This document shows positions 51,816-59,227 of a stretch of DNA of 59,227 nt, in pieces. The first letter of the stretch is position 1; each line of letters starts with the position of its first letter. This stretch comes from an uncultured Lachnospiraceae bacterium (lineage in GTDB: Bacteria; Bacillota; Clostridia; Lachnospirales; Lachnospiraceae). The notes beneath the pieces were generated by a model. That model searched no databases. It was not told where the DNA came from and saw only the letters and a list, made by a program, of their open reading frames with translations. The DNA lies in assembly GCA_949840465.1 (NCBI GenBank), contig CATKXE010000010.1, forward strand, positions 1 to 59,227. The letters are read 5' to 3'. The position numbers were made by a program, and so were the translations under genes.

Positions 51816-52555
51816 CAACTTTGCAGATATTCAATCAGCTTGCTTGCATATTCATCGCTATGCTCATGTAAATACTGTCCATGCCCCATAAAGTCAATCT
51901 CTACATCTATTAGAGCAGGCAGATATTTCTTTAACAAAATAACGCTTTTCCGTGGATATTTCTCATTTGAGCCTCGCCAGAACACAATCGTGCCCTTGTA
52001 ATTTCTTATATTTTCAGGAATATGATATCTATACACAAAGTCGCACGCATTTTTAATAGTATTTGCGGTAATGTCCCAATAAAGCATTTCGATAATACTG
52101 TTGTTATCTTTTCCCATAACGGCGTCCATCATAAACTTAGGAATTGCTCTTCCGTTTTGAATCCGTTTTATCGCTTTGCAGAATATAGATTCATAGGGCT
52201 TTGTCAGCAAGCCCATTTTTGTCAAAAATGCCGCATCCAAATGTGCTTTAGCAACATTTACATTGCCTCTGCCTATAATCTCAACAACCATTGTTGCTCC
52301 CATAGAAAATCCTGACAGGCAGTACAGATTACCAGAAAGATTATTTATGATGTAATTTTCTATCTCATCACAGCAATCTCCAAGGCTGACAAGTTCATCT
52401 GTTCTTTCACTGTGACCGTCCACTTCTGCTAATATCACATAATAATCTGACAGATGTTTCAAAATTGGTTCATAGCAAAGAAGCGCCGTGGAAGCCATTC
52501 CATGTATCAATAGTATTGACCTGTTGTTTTTATCGCCAAAGCATAAAAAGTTCAT
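51815..52555 (-). CDS. Alpha/beta hydrolase fold protein
   Basis: A 246-residue hydrolase. Nucleophile elbow is GFSMGATM (Ser in CLSGFSMGA), oxyanion region HGMASTALLC, and the catalytic His near MGHGQYLHEHS. The acid is probably Asp in LIDVEIDFMG or nearby. Fits the esterase/lipase-like class of small Firmicute hydrolases; substrate unknown. Coupled to the downstream GNAT gene. Confidence 0.85.
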   Translation of the reverse strand: MNFLCFGDKNNRSILLIHGMASTALLCYEPILKHLSDYYVILAEVDGHSERTDELVSLGDCCDEIENYIINNLSGNLYCLSGFSMGATMVVEIIGRGNVNVAKAHLDAAFLTKMGLLTKPYESIFCKAIKRIQNGRAIPKFMMDAVMGKDNNSIIEMLYWDITANTIKNACDFVYRYHIPENIRNYKGTIVFWRGSNEKYPRKSVILLKKYLPALIDVEIDFMGHGQYLHEHSDEYASKLIEYLQS

Positions 52556-52699
52556 AACACATTTCCCTCAAAATTCCGTTTAAAGCTCCTGTTTTCTCCG
52601 GCAGATTTAGGAACCAGTGTGTATTTGCCACCATTTCCCGGATAACTGCTTTTACATTTACAAAAACAGCTTTCTTTTTCGGCTGCCGGAAGCGGTAGG

Positions 52700-54028
52700 T
52701 TAATCCATTTGCTGTGAGGTGCTTTCCGGGTACTGTGGGATGATCAGCAGTACCTGCAGGATAAACACATCCTCCCGTGTCTCTATGCTCATGGCGCCTC
52801 CATATTTTTCGGCTACCGCTTTTATATTAGACAACCCTGTTCCTTTTTTCACCGCGCCTCTTCCACGGAAGCTGTTCTCCACTTCTATCATAAGAAAATC
52901 TCCCTGAATACGCCCGGACACATGGATAGACCCATCCATATTTTTACATGCCTGAATCGCGTTATCCAGCGCATTCGATAGGACAATGCAGATATCAATG
53001 TCCCGCAGGCCGCAGGGGTATGGCAGGAGAAGGGAACAGTTCACGCGGATCCCCATGCTTTTTGCAATCCCCAGCTTGTTTCCCATTAAGATATCGACTA
53101 CAGGGTTATTGGTGCTGCAGGGGAAGGACATTTTTTCTGCTATATGATCCATATCCTCAATATAGCTCACAGCCTGTTCCAATTTCCCGCTCTCTAAAAG
53201 GTCTTTCATCACTGCGATGTGGTTCCTGATATCATGACGGAATGACTTTGTCCTGTCATAACGGGTTTTTGCTTCCTCCACATACTGGTTCAGGGAATGT
53301 TCCTCCTGCTCCAACAGTGATAATTCTGTGCTGAGACGGAAATTCTGCTGCAATTTCTTATAAGAGAACAGGATGCAGAACAGGCTGGCAAGTCCCAAAA
53401 GATGCATAGCAAGCAGCTGCCAGTGGTTGAGCAGATACCCGGAAGGCCCATCCTCCACTAAGACCTCATACTGGAATTCAAATTCAATAAGATTGATATA
53501 TTCGCTCATAATAAATATCATCAGTATTGGAATGAAAACCAGAAACATCTGCTGCATTTCCGCTGTGGTATAGCAGGAAAAATAACGATACACTGCATAA
53601 TAACAAAACCCTGCCAGCATCAGTGACGCCGCCTCGCTGCTCAGCATGACCGCAATACCCGAATCATAGAAAACAGCAGGCAGAAACGGGCATAAAAGGC
53701 TGATTAAGGATTTCACGATTCCATAGCATAACAGCATGATTTCAACCGTCAGCGCCGCATACAGAAGAGAAGACTTAAAATCCGCGTGGCAGACAAAAGT
53801 CCCGCATGCCGTAAACAGAAAGACAAGCACCAGGAATCCGATGAACGTACAAACCGAAAGAAAATGATTGACAATTACCGCACATACTGCAAACAGGAAA
53901 TAAAAAGGAGGCCATATTTTCTTTTTCAGGATTTTTGTCAGGAAATAAAACTGGAAAGACGTCTCGACCATGCCCATAATATATATATTGAAAAAATCTA
54001 AATACTCAGTCATTTTACTTTCCCCCAT
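52700..54028 (-). CDS. AgrC-like GHKL sensor histidine kinase
   Basis: A 442-residue membrane kinase with about six to seven hydrophobic segments in the first ~220 residues, a coiled coil, and a cytoplasmic domain with the His box FRHDIRNHIAVMKDLL and GHKL ATPase (VLSNALDNAIQACK, KKGTGLSNIKAVAEKYGG). ATG 54028 is preceded by AGGAG at eight bases; ATG 54013 is an alternative. The 200-base gap to the preceding LytTR regulator carries palindromic ACGTCC-ACG-GGACGT (near 54130). No agrB/agrD or peptide gene is adjacent. Ligand unknown. Confidence 0.88.
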   Translation of the reverse strand: MGESKMTEYLDFFNIYIMGMVETSFQFYFLTKILKKKIWPPFYFLFAVCAVIVNHFLSVCTFIGFLVLVFLFTACGTFVCHADFKSSLLYAALTVEIMLLCYGIVKSLISLLCPFLPAVFYDSGIAVMLSSEAASLMLAGFCYYAVYRYFSCYTTAEMQQMFLVFIPILMIFIMSEYINLIEFEFQYEVLVEDGPSGYLLNHWQLLAMHLLGLASLFCILFSYKKLQQNFRLSTELSLLEQEEHSLNQYVEEAKTRYDRTKSFRHDIRNHIAVMKDLLESGKLEQAVSYIEDMDHIAEKMSFPCSTNNPVVDILMGNKLGIAKSMGIRVNCSLLLPYPCGLRDIDICIVLSNALDNAIQACKNMDGSIHVSGRIQGDFLMIEVENSFRGRGAVKKGTGLSNIKAVAEKYGGAMSIETREDVFILQVLLIIPQYPESTSQQMD

Positions 54029-54234
54029 ATGTAAAACTCCTGTAACTGTTCCATACCTTTCACAGTTCCATGCAAAAATCCATTTTAAATGTCCACGCTC
54101 CGCTTTAATCGACGTTAGGCAAACGTCCACGGGACGTTCAACGCCCTTCGGCAATGGGATTTTTACACTCCTGAATCTTTTTCTTACGGTCTGTGCAGTA
54201 AATACACAGATTTGCCATATAACTGCAAAATCTC

Positions 54235-54939
54235 TTACATATTCTTCATATACTGCAGAACAACGCTGGAAAACTCTTTGCTTCGCAGCCGTGATACAGG
54301 AACCTCTCTGCCGTTATCCATATATGCAGTCCCGTTTTTATATCCTTTTAAATGCTTCAGATTGATGAGATAGCTTCTGTGGCACCGGAAAAAACGGTCG
54401 TCCAGTTTCAGTTCCAGATTTTCAATCCGATCATAATAATCAAGAACCTCTCCTGAATCCAGGTTCAGATATATTTTCCGGTCTATAATCTCACAGAAAA
54501 CAATCTCTCCTTTTTGGATAATGCGTCCCTCATGCCCCCTTTGAACGAATAGGCTGTCTTCGTCGGCGCTGCCCATGGAGGCCAGCAGGCGCTCCATGGT
54601 TTTCTCAAACTGTTTTTCTTCGACCGGTTTGACCAGATAATCGTAGGCCTGCACCTCAAAAGACTGGAATACCATCTCTTTGAGTACCGTGATGAAAATC
54701 AGGAATCCCCGGAATTTATTCGCCCTCAGCTTCTTTGCTGTCTCCATACCGTCCATATCCTTCATCTGGATATCCAGAAACAGGATATCGATTTGCCCGT
54801 CGTAGTTCAGCAGTTCTTCGCCGCTTAAAAACGTACGGAGGCTGATTTCCCTGTTCTTTTTACGGAAAAAATCGGAGACAAAAGTCTTTATATGATCGGC
54901 CATATATGTTTCATCATCACAGACTGCAATACGAATCAA
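54235..54939 (-). CDS. LytTR-family response regulator, AgrA-like
   Basis: A 234-residue regulator: receiver with Asp in IDILFLDIQMKDMDG, Lys in YLVKPVEEKQF, and a C-terminal LytTR DNA-binding domain (YYDRIENLELKLDDRFFRCHRSYLINLKHLKGYKN). Start is TTG with GGAGGTGGAG just upstream. First gene of the pair with the GHKL kinase. Probably binds repeats in its target promoters; none is obvious in the 200 bases on either side. Confidence 0.92.
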   Translation of the reverse strand: MIRIAVCDDETYMADHIKTFVSDFFRKKNREISLRTFLSGEELLNYDGQIDILFLDIQMKDMDGMETAKKLRANKFRGFLIFITVLKEMVFQSFEVQAYDYLVKPVEEKQFEKTMERLLASMGSADEDSLFVQRGHEGRIIQKGEIVFCEIIDRKIYLNLDSGEVLDYYDRIENLELKLDDRFFRCHRSYLINLKHLKGYKNGTAYMDNGREVPVSRLRSKEFSSVVLQYMKNM

Positions 54940-55162
54940 TGCTCCACCTCCCAGTCAACACAGAGTCAATGACAAAATTAAAAACTTATACCGCTGCTTT
55001 AGACAGACATTTTATTATAGCCTGCCTGGAACATTAACACAATCAAATTGCTTTGAAATGTTATCCGGATGCTGTGGAATGTGCTGCGTTTCATCCTCTG
55101 GCTACACTACAGTAAAACTTCGCACAATGATTTCAACGCCGGGTTTTCATCTTATTATTCCG

Positions 55163-55846
55163 TTATTCTGCCGCCTTATTGATGCATCCTATTGCATTAA
55201 GGCTGCGCGGATACCCGATATACGGAAGGCACTGGGATACTACCCGGATCAGGAAATCCTTGTCATTTCCAAGATTCATATTTCCCTTTGCATGGGCAAT
55301 AAGCTGCGGTTCACATCCGCCCTGTGCAAGCAGAAAGCAGAAAGTAATCATCTCCCGCTGCCTTAAGTCAAGGCCTCCCCTTGTGTAATAATCCCCAAAG
55401 CAGTTTGCCGCAAGCCATCGGTTGATATGTCCGGCCTTCCAGGCTTCCTTCATATGTTCCCCGAAAATCTCCGCCTGTGCCTGCACTCCTTTTTCCAGGC
55501 GATCCTCCAGTGTGGTTGTCGCCTGATTCGCGAGGGGCAGCTCGATACTTTGAGCCATTAAGATCTCATTCGTAGCTTCTAAAAACGCCATCACTCTTCC
55601 AATCCCCAGATAATCCACCGCCTGATACACCATTTCTTTTATCATAACAGGCGTGACTCCCTGCTCCAGAGCCTCAGGAAGTTTCTCCTTATAAACCTCC
55701 AGTCCCTGACATCCTAAGAGTGCCGAAAGGATCGCCAGATACCGCACATCACCGGGCAATTCCTGCCCCGGTTCTTTTACGACCTCTTCCAGGATAAAAT
55801 ATTCCATGCGTTCCATAAATTCCGGATCTGTTTCATAATAATTCAT
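55163..55846 (-). CDS. Carboxymuconolactone decarboxylase-like protein
   Basis: A 227-residue protein of two CMD (AhpD-like) modules. First: DVRYLAILSALLGCQGLEVY; second: QREMITFCFLLAQGGCEPQLIAHAKGNMNLG with Cys and His at the positions of the family. The CxxC peroxidase motif of AhpD is not present, so a peroxidase role is doubtful. Function probably as a small-molecule decarboxylase or an orphan CMD protein. Stands alone, with gaps of about 220 and 250 bp. Confidence 0.82.
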   Translation of the reverse strand: MNYYETDPEFMERMEYFILEEVVKEPGQELPGDVRYLAILSALLGCQGLEVYKEKLPEALEQGVTPVMIKEMVYQAVDYLGIGRVMAFLEATNEILMAQSIELPLANQATTTLEDRLEKGVQAQAEIFGEHMKEAWKAGHINRWLAANCFGDYYTRGGLDLRQREMITFCFLLAQGGCEPQLIAHAKGNMNLGNDKDFLIRVVSQCLPYIGYPRSLNAIGCINKAAE

Positions 55847-56097
55847 TGCTTACTCCTCCTGTACTAAACTCTGAATCTTCCTAAATATAGATGCCTTATA
55901 TACCTGGCAGCTTAAGATGACCGTTACAATCATATAATACACTATTTTCAGACAGATTGCATCTGCAAAAGGATACGGCGGCCACCGAATCCAAGTCCGG
56001 GGCGTTGACATCAGGGGAATGCAATGATAGAATATGTCTGTGTTTATCAGCCATAAAATATATAAAATCCAAGTACAGAATTGGGAGGAGAGAGGTT

Positions 56098-57168
56098 ATG
56101 GGAAAAGATACCAGAGAATATTATTCATTTGTACCAACGGATAAAGCCAAAACACTGGCATGTATTGAAGAAAAGTATGGAGCGCATGAGGAATCCAAAG
56201 AGGAATATGTTGAAAGGTATTACAAAGGGGAAGACAACCGTTTTATCAAAGTGTACAAAGATAAATGCGAAAACGGAATAAAAGTGAGAAACGGCAAAAT
56301 TCTTATGTATGGACTGGATGAGGATTATCAGGAGCTGCGTGAAAAAGATATGCGTTTAAACGGTAATCCTGTCGAGGAATCAGGCTCCCCTCTGATTTCG
56401 GATTTGAATTTTAAATATAAAACCATCGGAAGCGATGAAACAGGCAAGGGAGAAATGTTTAAATATCTGGTGGTCACAGCCGCCTATGTTGATGGTGAAA
56501 ACGATGTAAAAAGATTTATTAAACTGGGAGTGGACGACTCTAAGGAGATCTCAGATAAAATCGCTTCTATTGGAAAGGCAGTTACCGGCATTAGCAGCTG
56601 GGAGGAACTTTTGGAAAAACTCAATGAGAAGCAGTTGTTCGTTACAGATTGCTCTGTTACAAAAATTATTACAAATGAGGAATATAATGAAAGATGCTGT
56701 GAAAACGGAGAGAATGTAAATGAAGTTATAAAAAAGGCGCACCTGGAGGTATTAAGAGAAGCGTATAAAATCCATCCTGGCAGCATGATTGTAGTGGATA
56801 ATTTTTATGATAAAAGCCAAAATTCTATAGTGAAGTTCAAAGAAGAATTATCTTCCGGGGATTCCACGATGGACTCTGACCATGTATTTATGACTGTCCA
56901 GGCCGACTCTAAAATTATGGCTGTTTCTTTGGCATCCGTAATAAGCGCCTATATCTGTGATCTTGGTTTCGATTACGTCCAGGGGATTTTCGATGATTGT
57001 AAGAAAAATCCTGATGAGGAAATCCATCTGCCTAAGGGCAGCAGCCTCAGTATAGACAAACTGGCAGACTTCTTTTCAAATCTGAAACCGGATCAAAAAG
57101 ACGAATTTATCAATAAATATGCAAAAAAATTTAACAATGTACAAAAGGCAATAAAAAAAGTCAACTGA
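56098..57168 (+). CDS. RNase HIII-like ribonuclease, divergent
   Basis: A 356-residue protein with an N-terminal ~100-residue domain (possible TBP-like substrate-binding domain) and a C-terminal RNase HII/HIII-type fold. Active-site elements: GSDETGKGEMFKYLVV (Asp, Glu), LGVDDSKEISDKI, VVDNFYD and VQADSKIMAVSLASVISAYI. The family usually has GSDEVGTGDYFGP and a Glu before SK; here GP is replaced and the residue is Asp, so it is divergent. It is longer than typical RnhC (about 310). ATG 56098 follows GGGAGGAGAG. By class it would cleave RNA in RNA/DNA hybrids; activity is not guaranteed. Confidence 0.75.
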   Translation: MGKDTREYYSFVPTDKAKTLACIEEKYGAHEESKEEYVERYYKGEDNRFIKVYKDKCENGIKVRNGKILMYGLDEDYQELREKDMRLNGNPVEESGSPLISDLNFKYKTIGSDETGKGEMFKYLVVTAAYVDGENDVKRFIKLGVDDSKEISDKIASIGKAVTGISSWEELLEKLNEKQLFVTDCSVTKIITNEEYNERCCENGENVNEVIKKAHLEVLREAYKIHPGSMIVVDNFYDKSQNSIVKFKEELSSGDSTMDSDHVFMTVQADSKIMAVSLASVISAYICDLGFDYVQGIFDDCKKNPDEEIHLPKGSSLSIDKLADFFSNLKPDQKDEFINKYAKKFNNVQKAIKKVN

Positions 57169-57220
57169 GCAGGCAGCTTTCTTTAATGCCATTATAAACC
57201 GGGGGGCAGGCGGCCTTCTT

Positions 57221-58345
57221 TCATCTTGGCCGCCGTGCCTCCCTTTTGGGCAGAACCGGGAATGCCGCGTGGGGTTCTCTTTGATACCAGTATGCGACAC
57301 TTGACAGATCGTCCTGCCGCTCGAACAGCCCACAGTAGGAAACGCCGATCTGCTGTAGAGTGACTTTCAGATCCTGGTCAAAAAAGATAGGATCCGGCAT
57401 ATGCCAGCGATAGAACCCGCGCATAGGAGGGCAGTCGTCATTATGATACGGATGCACAACAGTCTGGTCGCGGCGGGAATAGAACGGATATCCAAGGTAA
57501 GCGGTAGAATAGCATTGCTCCTGCATTTTCCCGTCCGGATACCCTGCAAAGCTCCAGGAGCCTCCAAAGTAGTCCTCCATCCCTGTTCCACAGATGGTAG
57601 GATATTCTTTATCGCCGTCTATATAAAATTTCATTTCCCCTTCTCCCCACCAATACCGTTCCAGAGTGGACAAAGCAATATACGTTCCCACATAACGCCC
57701 GCACCCTCTGATTCCGTCTGCAATAACATAATCATTCCCTTTTTCCGTGATTGCCTGCCGTCTCCATTGGGCATGGAAATATTCGGTCTCTGCCGGGATT
57801 TCATCATAAAGGATGTAATCGACCTGGTAGAAAAATACAGGAAGGGTTTCCGGGTGTTCATTTACCAGCACGATTTTCGCCCTGCGTCCAAAAGGCATCT
57901 GAAAATAACTATTCAGCCCTCGCAGCGGCGCAGCGACGATGCAGGATGAATTTACAAAACATTCCCTGCCGAAACCGCAGCAGAAAAAGTCCCCCAGAGG
58001 GGTTTCTACCGAAGGCGTATCTTCTCCGTCCCAGAAAAATTTCAGAACCAGATCCCGCAGGACAAAGCAATGCGCATCCGACGTCTTGTTGTCCACAGTC
58101 ATCCAGATATGGGAAATGACTCCCGCCCCATGGATATCTGCAAGAACGACTTCCTCACCCGGTGCAATATCTTTCAGACAGGGGTTCCCTTTTCTGGATT
58201 TTCCCAAATGGCTGGATGCCATCCCTCCTTTTCCTTTTTCACCGGTCAGATTTTCCGCGTTGACCGCGCGGCTTTTGCCACGCGTTAATGACAATGGATT
58301 CATCATAGATTGTTCCGCCTTTCTTAAAATAAATTGCATTTTCAA
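57221..58345 (-). CDS. DUF2961 / GH172-family glycoside hydrolase
   Basis: A 374-residue protein of the DUF2961 family, now glycoside hydrolase family 172. Signature GTGMEDYFGGSWSF carries the probable catalytic Glu; other elements are NPLSLTRGKSRAVNAENLTGEKGKGG and VDNKTSDAHCFVLRDL. Members act on furanose substrates such as alpha-D-arabinofuranosides and difructose anhydrides. No signal peptide is visible, so it should be cytoplasmic. A promoter lies about 200 bases upstream (58542-58570). Possibly functionally linked to the glycoside operon, 19 kb away. Confidence 0.88.
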   Translation of the reverse strand: MKMQFILRKAEQSMMNPLSLTRGKSRAVNAENLTGEKGKGGMASSHLGKSRKGNPCLKDIAPGEEVVLADIHGAGVISHIWMTVDNKTSDAHCFVLRDLVLKFFWDGEDTPSVETPLGDFFCCGFGRECFVNSSCIVAAPLRGLNSYFQMPFGRRAKIVLVNEHPETLPVFFYQVDYILYDEIPAETEYFHAQWRRQAITEKGNDYVIADGIRGCGRYVGTYIALSTLERYWWGEGEMKFYIDGDKEYPTICGTGMEDYFGGSWSFAGYPDGKMQEQCYSTAYLGYPFYSRRDQTVVHPYHNDDCPPMRGFYRWHMPDPIFFDQDLKVTLQQIGVSYCGLFERQDDLSSVAYWYQREPHAAFPVLPKREARRPR

Positions 58346-58435
58346 ACAGCAGCTGACTGCGGGGGCTTTTACTTTAAGAAATAATTTTCCATTTTCTGAA
58401 CGTTACATCCTGTCTGTTCAGCAGCGGAAAAAGTC

Positions 58436-58519
58436 TTACTTTGTCTCCTGCAGTTTTCCATATTCATAAATCGTATCGCTGGAAACGTCAATCTTGTCGT
58501 TCCAGAATACGTTTTTCAC
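58436..58519 (-). CDS. Possible 27-codon leader ORF before GH172 gene
   Basis: GTG 58519 to TAA 58436 would encode KNVFWNDKIDVSSDTIYEYG and a short tail. It lies in the 200-base leader between a good promoter and the GH172 gene. No ribosome binding site precedes it, and the codons look protein-like, so it may equally be the tail of a lost gene. Confidence 0.25.
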   Translation of the reverse strand: MKNVFWNDKIDVSSDTIYEYGKLQETK

Positions 58520-58541
58520 TGCTTTGTAATTGATTTTTTAT

Positions 58542-58570
58542 ATTATACTCTGCTCTATCGCGTCTATCAA
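58542..58570 (-). promoter_or_regulatory. Sigma-A-type promoter upstream of GH172 gene
   Basis: Minus strand TTGATA (58570-58565), 17-base spacer, TATAAT (58547-58542). The transcript would cover a leader of about 190 bases. The rest of 58346-58700 holds no gene. Confidence 0.75.
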
Positions 58571-58719
58571 GAGGCTTGCTCTATAAAAGTCGGTTTTTAT
58601 CCCTCTGGGCGCCCGGGTTTTGGAATTATATCTCCCCATCACTTCAAAGACCATCTTGACTTTCCGCTTTAAAACGAATACGATACTCCGCTGCAGGAGG
58701 CATATATGCACGGATACTG

Positions 58720-58896
58720 GGAGGCACCCGTCCGAGAAAGCAGAACCCGAACGATTCTATCATGGATTTGTGTTGGGATTAATTGCAGATTCAGGAAAAG
58801 AATTATGATGCGATGCTGCTTGCGAGAGGGATTCCGGAAAATAAAATCCGGCATTATGGTTTTGCATTCAGGGGGAAGGAGGTACTTATAGGTTAA
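58720..58896 (+). pseudogene. AAA-ATPase/PD-(D/E)XK nuclease C-terminal remnant
   Basis: Plus strand reads EPERFYHGFVLGLIAD, then after a frame change QIQEKNYDAMLLARGI and ENKIRHYGFAFRGKEVLIG to TAA 58894-58896. These are the two ends of the C-terminal nuclease domain (DUF1703) of the AAA-ATPase-like family common in gut anaerobes. The middle, which contains the NRESGYGRYD-type active-site motif, is missing. So it is a remnant with an internal deletion and frameshift; nothing of the ATPase part is left. Confidence 0.7.
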
Positions 58897-58961
58897 AAGG
58901 GAAAGTGGAAAAAGAAAATGGAGTTCTAAAAGAGGAAAATAAGAAAATTTTTGTTGTATAA

Positions 58962-58971
58962 TTTTGTCGAA
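58962..58971 (+). promoter_or_regulatory. Candidate Spo0A box
   Basis: TTTTGTCGAA, exact consensus, directly overlapping the end of a TATAAT hexamer (58957-58962). Upstream of the structured element at 58991-59047. Confidence 0.35.
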
Positions 58972-58990
58972 TATGATAGTATCTATTTGT

Positions 58991-59047
58991 GGCGATAAGA
59001 TTTCATGAGTACAGAGAGAGTACTTGGGGGATGTTGTCGCCTTTTTT
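58991..59047 (+). terminator. Structured element with T run, possible small RNA
   Basis: GGCGATAAGAT (58991-59001) pairs with ATGTTGTCGCC (59031-59041), 10 of 11 positions including one G-U, around an inner AGTAC/GTACT hairpin, followed by TTTTTT (59042-59047). A -10-like hexamer is at 58957. It could be the terminator of the decayed gene or a short noncoding RNA. The remaining 59048-59227 shows no gene. Confidence 0.45.
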
Positions 59048-59227
59048 GTGTATATAAAGATCCTTATGAGAAGTATGATTTGCCAATCTACAAAACGATT
59101 TTCTCAAAAAATCAGCATTGTTTTGGCAAGGTTAATTGCTCATAAGTATAGTCAAAAAAGTAGACGGAGTATAGATGAAGGATAATTGTTAGTTATCCGT
59201 TGGATTTGGCGGATAGAGCGGTATGGA

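Noticed and set aside
54029..54234. Hidden AgrD-type signal peptide gene between the LytTR regulator and its kinase
   Set aside because: No short frame with an amphipathic start, a central Cys and an acidic tail was found on either strand.
1..59227. tRNA, rRNA or CRISPR loci
   Set aside because: No cloverleaf-like tRNA, rRNA segment or regular repeat array was noticed on reading either strand; a covariance search would be needed for certainty.

Overview
The window looks like chromosome from a motile, flagellated anaerobic Firmicute of the class Clostridia, most likely a Lachnospiraceae-type gut bacterium. The reasons are the flgM-flgN-flgK-flgL-yviE-fliW-csrA order also found in Bacillus, strong AGGAGG-type ribosome binding sites, frequent TTG/GTG starts, GPH-type sugar symporters, BceRS/Vex-like two-component plus ABC modules, and decayed pieces of clostridial conjugative elements. 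No rRNA, tRNA, CRISPR array or intact transposase was seen. Assignments rest on motif recognition from the sequence alone; no database search was run.

Layout. 1-2.2 kb: end of a Tad/Flp-pilus-like locus (TadE-like protein, DUF6382 protein, rhomboid protease). 2.2-8.25 kb, minus strand: flagellar hook-junction and regulation genes flgM, flgN, flgK, flgL, yviE-like, then fliW-csrA and a small soluble histidine kinase. 8.5-13.3 kb, minus: chemotaxis genes cheB and cheA-cheW-cheR. 13.4-15.2 kb, plus: ylqG/ylqH-like pair (FliK-C-like and FlhB-C-like). 15.3-16 kb: PilZ protein. 16.4-19.7 kb: ydjG-ydjH-ydjI-like membrane-stress operon without pspA. 19.9-23.5 kb: DUF3810 metalloprotease-like protein and an aconitase-family hydratase. 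23.7-25.3 kb: chemoreceptor with an extracellular CZB-like domain. 25.5-30.8 kb: response regulator, kinase, ABC ATPase and FtsX permease, with a shared CTTACA-N4-TGTAA palindrome. 31-38.3 kb: LacI regulator and a glycoside operon (apiosidase-like hydrolase, GPH symporter, TIM-barrel isomerase, mutarotase-like protein, class II aldolase) with two identical-type LacI operators. 38.35-41.3 kb: mobile-element debris around a MerR-TipAS/ABC-2 exporter cassette. 41.5-46.6 kb: GNAT, TfoX-C, a hybrid kinase and an orphan substrate-binding lipoprotein. 46.7-47.4 kb: siroheme dehydrogenase/ferrochelatase. 47.5-51.2 kb: a giant multi-domain AAA+ protease. 51.3-55.8 kb: GNAT, hydrolase, AgrC/AgrA-like pair, CMD protein. 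56.1-58.3 kb: RNase HIII-like protein and a GH172 hydrolase. 58.3-59.2 kb: decayed DNA with a nuclease pseudogene and a structured terminator-like element.

The strongest candidate for something undescribed is the roughly 1239-residue protein at 47465-51184. It appears to join an RNase H1-type RNA/DNA-hybrid-binding domain, a Clp-like AAA+ module, a receiver-like linker, an FtsH-like AAA+ module and a complete M41 zinc peptidase in one soluble chain. A divergent RNase HIII-like gene lies 5 kb away. Other useful signals are the predicted response-regulator operator, the paired LacI operators, a 19-bp-spacer MerR promoter, an extracellular CZB domain, a kinase paired with a binding protein but no permease, and several remarkable hairpins.
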